Under the pieces are notes generated by a model. The model worked only from the letters and a program-made list of their open reading frames with translations, was not told where the DNA came from and ran no database searches. Positions 6,805 to 7,730 of a stretch of 7,730 nt of DNA are shown here, piece by piece. Each line of letters begins with the position of its first letter. Position 1 is the stretch's first letter. Source of the stretch: Candidatus Parcubacteria bacterium (GTDB taxonomy: Bacteria > Patescibacteriota > Minisyncoccia > Phycocordibacterales > CAIZLB01); NCBI GenBank assembly GCA_014378965.1, contig JACMMR010000020.1:1-7730 (forward strand), written 5' to 3'. Both the position numbers and the translations under genes were made by a program.

Positions 6805-7215
6805 TTAAATTATTCCATCGAAAACTTTTGAATATTCCTCTAATATCTCAATATTTGTCTTTTGTAATTCATCAAGTTTTGCTTTCACTTTACAGGCAGC
6901 CTTATCATACCTTTGTAGCTGTTTTTCTGTAAACTTTGATATGTCAATCGAATTCAAATAATGCATGCGATGTTCTATTGTTTGTTTTATTTTCAAAGAT
7001 ATGTTTTTTAGTTTCTTCGTAATTTTTATTCTTTTCCTATCAACACCGCTGGTGATTGCATACTTATTATTCATCTTCATTTTATGACAGAAATGACATT
7101 GCTTTCTATAAAAAAGAGAAGGTTCACCCATAAGAAGACATTTTTCACTGATTCTAAGGTTACAAATTTTATCATTGATTTTCGGTAACATTTCATCATT
7201 CATTTTTGGTTCCAT
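6805..7215 (-). CDS. Small protein with a four-cysteine knuckle and helical tail
   Basis: A 136-residue protein that I cannot name. The cysteines C18, C26, C40 and C43 have the pattern C-x7-C-x13-C-x2-C, with an aromatic FY pair just before the second pair. This is reminiscent of treble-clef or zinc-ribbon modules common in large DNA viruses and HNH proteins, though no HNH histidine/asparagine set is present. Residues 55-75 are very basic (KRIKITKKLKN), and 75-131 are predicted to be mostly helical (KAKLDELQKTNIEILEEY). Zinc binding with nucleic-acid contact is an inference from Cys spacing and charge. The ATG lies 9 bases downstream of TATAGA and 30 bases after the conserved promoter-like block. 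It is followed by the replicase gene in the same direction, with 87 bases between them. Base composition matches the element. Confidence 0.7.
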   Translation of the reverse strand: MEPKMNDEMLPKINDKICNLRISEKCLLMGEPSLFYRKQCHFCHKMKMNNKYAITSGVDRKRIKITKKLKNISLKIKQTIEHRMHYLNSIDISKFTEKQLQRYDKAACKVKAKLDELQKTNIEILEEYSKVFDGII

Positions 7216-7224
7216 TTTGAAATA

Positions 7225-7275
7225 TCTATATTATTATATAACTATATATAATAATAATTTCTTAAATCATTACGC
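7225..7275 (-). promoter_or_regulatory. Candidate element promoter upstream of the 136-residue gene
   Basis: This is the second copy of the repeated block (plus coordinates 7246-7275; minus strand starts GCGTAATGATTTAAGAAATT and ends ATTATTATAT). TATAGA at 7225-7230 lies 9 bases before the ATG. It matches the copy at 6751-6780 in 26 of 30 positions. Weaker similarity continues upstream into the end of the 84-residue gene: CTTTGGTAAAAT here and CTTTGGAATAAAAT in the other copy. The pair may thus have arisen by duplication of a gene end plus promoter. Confidence 0.5.
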
Positions 7276-7283
7276 ATTAAATT

Positions 7284-7538
7284 TTACCAAAGCAATTTCT
7301 TAGCTAAGTAGTCGGCACTTTTCTTTGAATAATTGATTGCATGTCTTAAATAGTACAGTTTACGTCTACGCTTGTTTAGATTGTCATATTTCTTAAAATA
7401 ACCAATTTTATCAAAATATTGGCTATAACCTAATGCACCAAAATAAACCTTTTTATTGTCCACTACTGCATAATACTTTTTACCAGTTTTAGCGCCAGCT
7501 AAATAAATGGGATATCCTAAATGATTTCCAAAATACAT
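7284..7538 (-). CDS. Small virus-type protein ending in LLW (DUF5754-like)
   Basis: An 84-residue basic, tyrosine-rich protein. The order of motifs KKYYAVV (20-26), KKVYFGALGYSQY (29-41), a positively charged stretch NKRRRK (55-60), YYLRH (62-66) and the terminal LLW (82-84) resembles, from memory, a family of small uncharacterised proteins from large DNA viruses of algae and protists that have been called DUF5754. Those share a K-V-x-FG-x-x-GY start, an RR/YxxRH core and a tryptophan-containing end. The function of that family is unknown to me. The ATG directly follows a TA dinucleotide run; the stop TAA is 9 bases before the conserved promoter block of the next gene. Its size and position are typical of an accessory virus gene. 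The gene call is fairly safe; the family link needs a profile search. Confidence 0.65.
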   Translation of the reverse strand: MYFGNHLGYPIYLAGAKTGKKYYAVVDNKKVYFGALGYSQYFDKIGYFKKYDNLNKRRRKLYYLRHAINYSKKSADYLAKKLLW

Positions 7539-7582
7539 ATATATATATCAACTTGGATAATATTATTTCCATGTGATGAGAA

Positions 7583-7730
7583 TTATTTTTTGGATGGACC
7601 ATGTCCTTGGGGTGCCTCAGTATCCTCATCATTATCGCTTTCCTCGAACGCTTCATCATATATATCAGTTACCATCCCAATCAATATATCCAATTTGAGA
7701 TCTATTGTGTCAAATCTTTCCTTGATCTTC
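7583..7730 (-). CDS. C-terminal end of an unidentified acidic protein (cut by the window edge)
   Basis: The last 48 codons of a minus-strand frame remain open to the window edge and end with TAA at 7583-7585. The visible part has a regular hydrophobic pattern (FDTIDLKLDILIGMVTDIY), like an amphipathic helix or coiled coil. An acidic segment (EESDNDEDTEAP) and a short basic end (GHGPSKK) follow. The stop lies 44 bases before the ATG of the 84-residue gene, same strand, in keeping with the compact layout. I cannot assign a function; the beginning is outside the window. Because it is short, coding is likely but not certain. Confidence 0.5.
   Translation of the reverse strand, partial: KIKERFDTIDLKLDILIGMVTDIYDEAFEESDNDEDTEAPQGHGPSKK

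Larger units (their letters stand above)
1640..7730 (-). mobile_element. Integrated Polinton-like / virus-like DNA element, one end plus partial body
   Basis: From about 1640-1690 rightward the DNA becomes AT-rich and carries five closely spaced minus-strand genes. They include a retrovirus-type integrase and a fused family B polymerase-HNH-SF1 helicase, together with small virus-like proteins. Integrase plus self-encoded family B polymerase is the defining pair of Polintons/Mavericks, some Polinton-like viruses and mavirus-type virophages. The integrase is the last gene before the host-like sequence, as expected near one terminus. The left limit is approximate: it lies between the GA tract and the integrase stop codon, and the right end is beyond the window. 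No capsid, packaging ATPase or cysteine protease gene is visible, so a transposon without virion genes is also possible. All long frames are uninterrupted. Confidence 0.75.

Noticed and set aside
7537..7548. TA dinucleotide run before the 84-residue gene as a specific promoter
   Set aside because: It is only six TA units in AT-rich DNA and lacks the GCGTA block and TATAGA seen upstream of the neighbouring genes; no clear evidence.
1..7730. CRISPR array, tRNA, rRNA or a bacterial operon
   Set aside because: No regularly spaced repeats, no cloverleaf or rRNA sequence noticed, and no bacterial ribosome binding sites; the content fits a eukaryotic virus-like element.

Overview
The window looks like a junction between a eukaryotic host genome and an integrated, virus-like DNA element of the Polinton / Polinton-like virus / virophage type. 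The left part (about 1-1640) is moderately GC-rich; the line 1201-1260, for example, is about half G+C. It holds one 405-residue reading frame that encodes a low-complexity and coiled-coil protein, with a long pyrimidine-rich leader as is common in fungal promoters. From about 1640 or 1690 to the right edge the DNA is AT-rich (4441-4500 is about 27% G+C) and tightly packed with genes on one strand, spaced by 24-80 bases, as in a small virus genome. The host cannot be identified from the sequence. A fungus, perhaps Mucoromycota, is a guess from the pyrimidine-rich leader and the Ser/Thr/Gln-rich protein.

Reading the minus strand from right to left, the element encodes: the C-terminus of an acidic coiled-coil-like protein cut by the window edge (7583-7730); an 84-residue protein that resembles a small family found in large DNA viruses and ends in LLW (7284-7538); a 136-residue protein with a four-cysteine knuckle and a helical tail (6805-7215); a 1253-residue multidomain replication protein (2956-6717); and a retrovirus-type integrase (1873-2931). 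The large protein has, in order, a C2H2 zinc finger, a conserved N-terminal region, an HNH nuclease domain, a divergent protein-primed-type family B DNA polymerase palm, and a complete SF1 (Pif1/RecD-like) helicase. A plausible division of labour is that the large protein replicates the element and the integrase inserts it. Capsid, packaging ATPase and protease genes, the hallmarks of a real virus, are not in the window; if present they lie to the right.

Three points stand out. First, polymerase, HNH nuclease and helicase are fused in one intact chain, whose polymerase motif C reads YTNTDN instead of the classical YxDTDS. Second, the integrase has aspartate where the third acidic catalytic residue is normally glutamate. 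Third, a 30-base block with 26 identical positions sits at nearly the same distance upstream of two consecutive genes and is the best candidate for an element-specific promoter. The element's left end probably lies between 1640 and 1870. An 11-bp perfect inverted repeat at 1650-1681 sits at the composition change, but no terminal inverted repeat or target duplication can be proved because the other end is outside the window.
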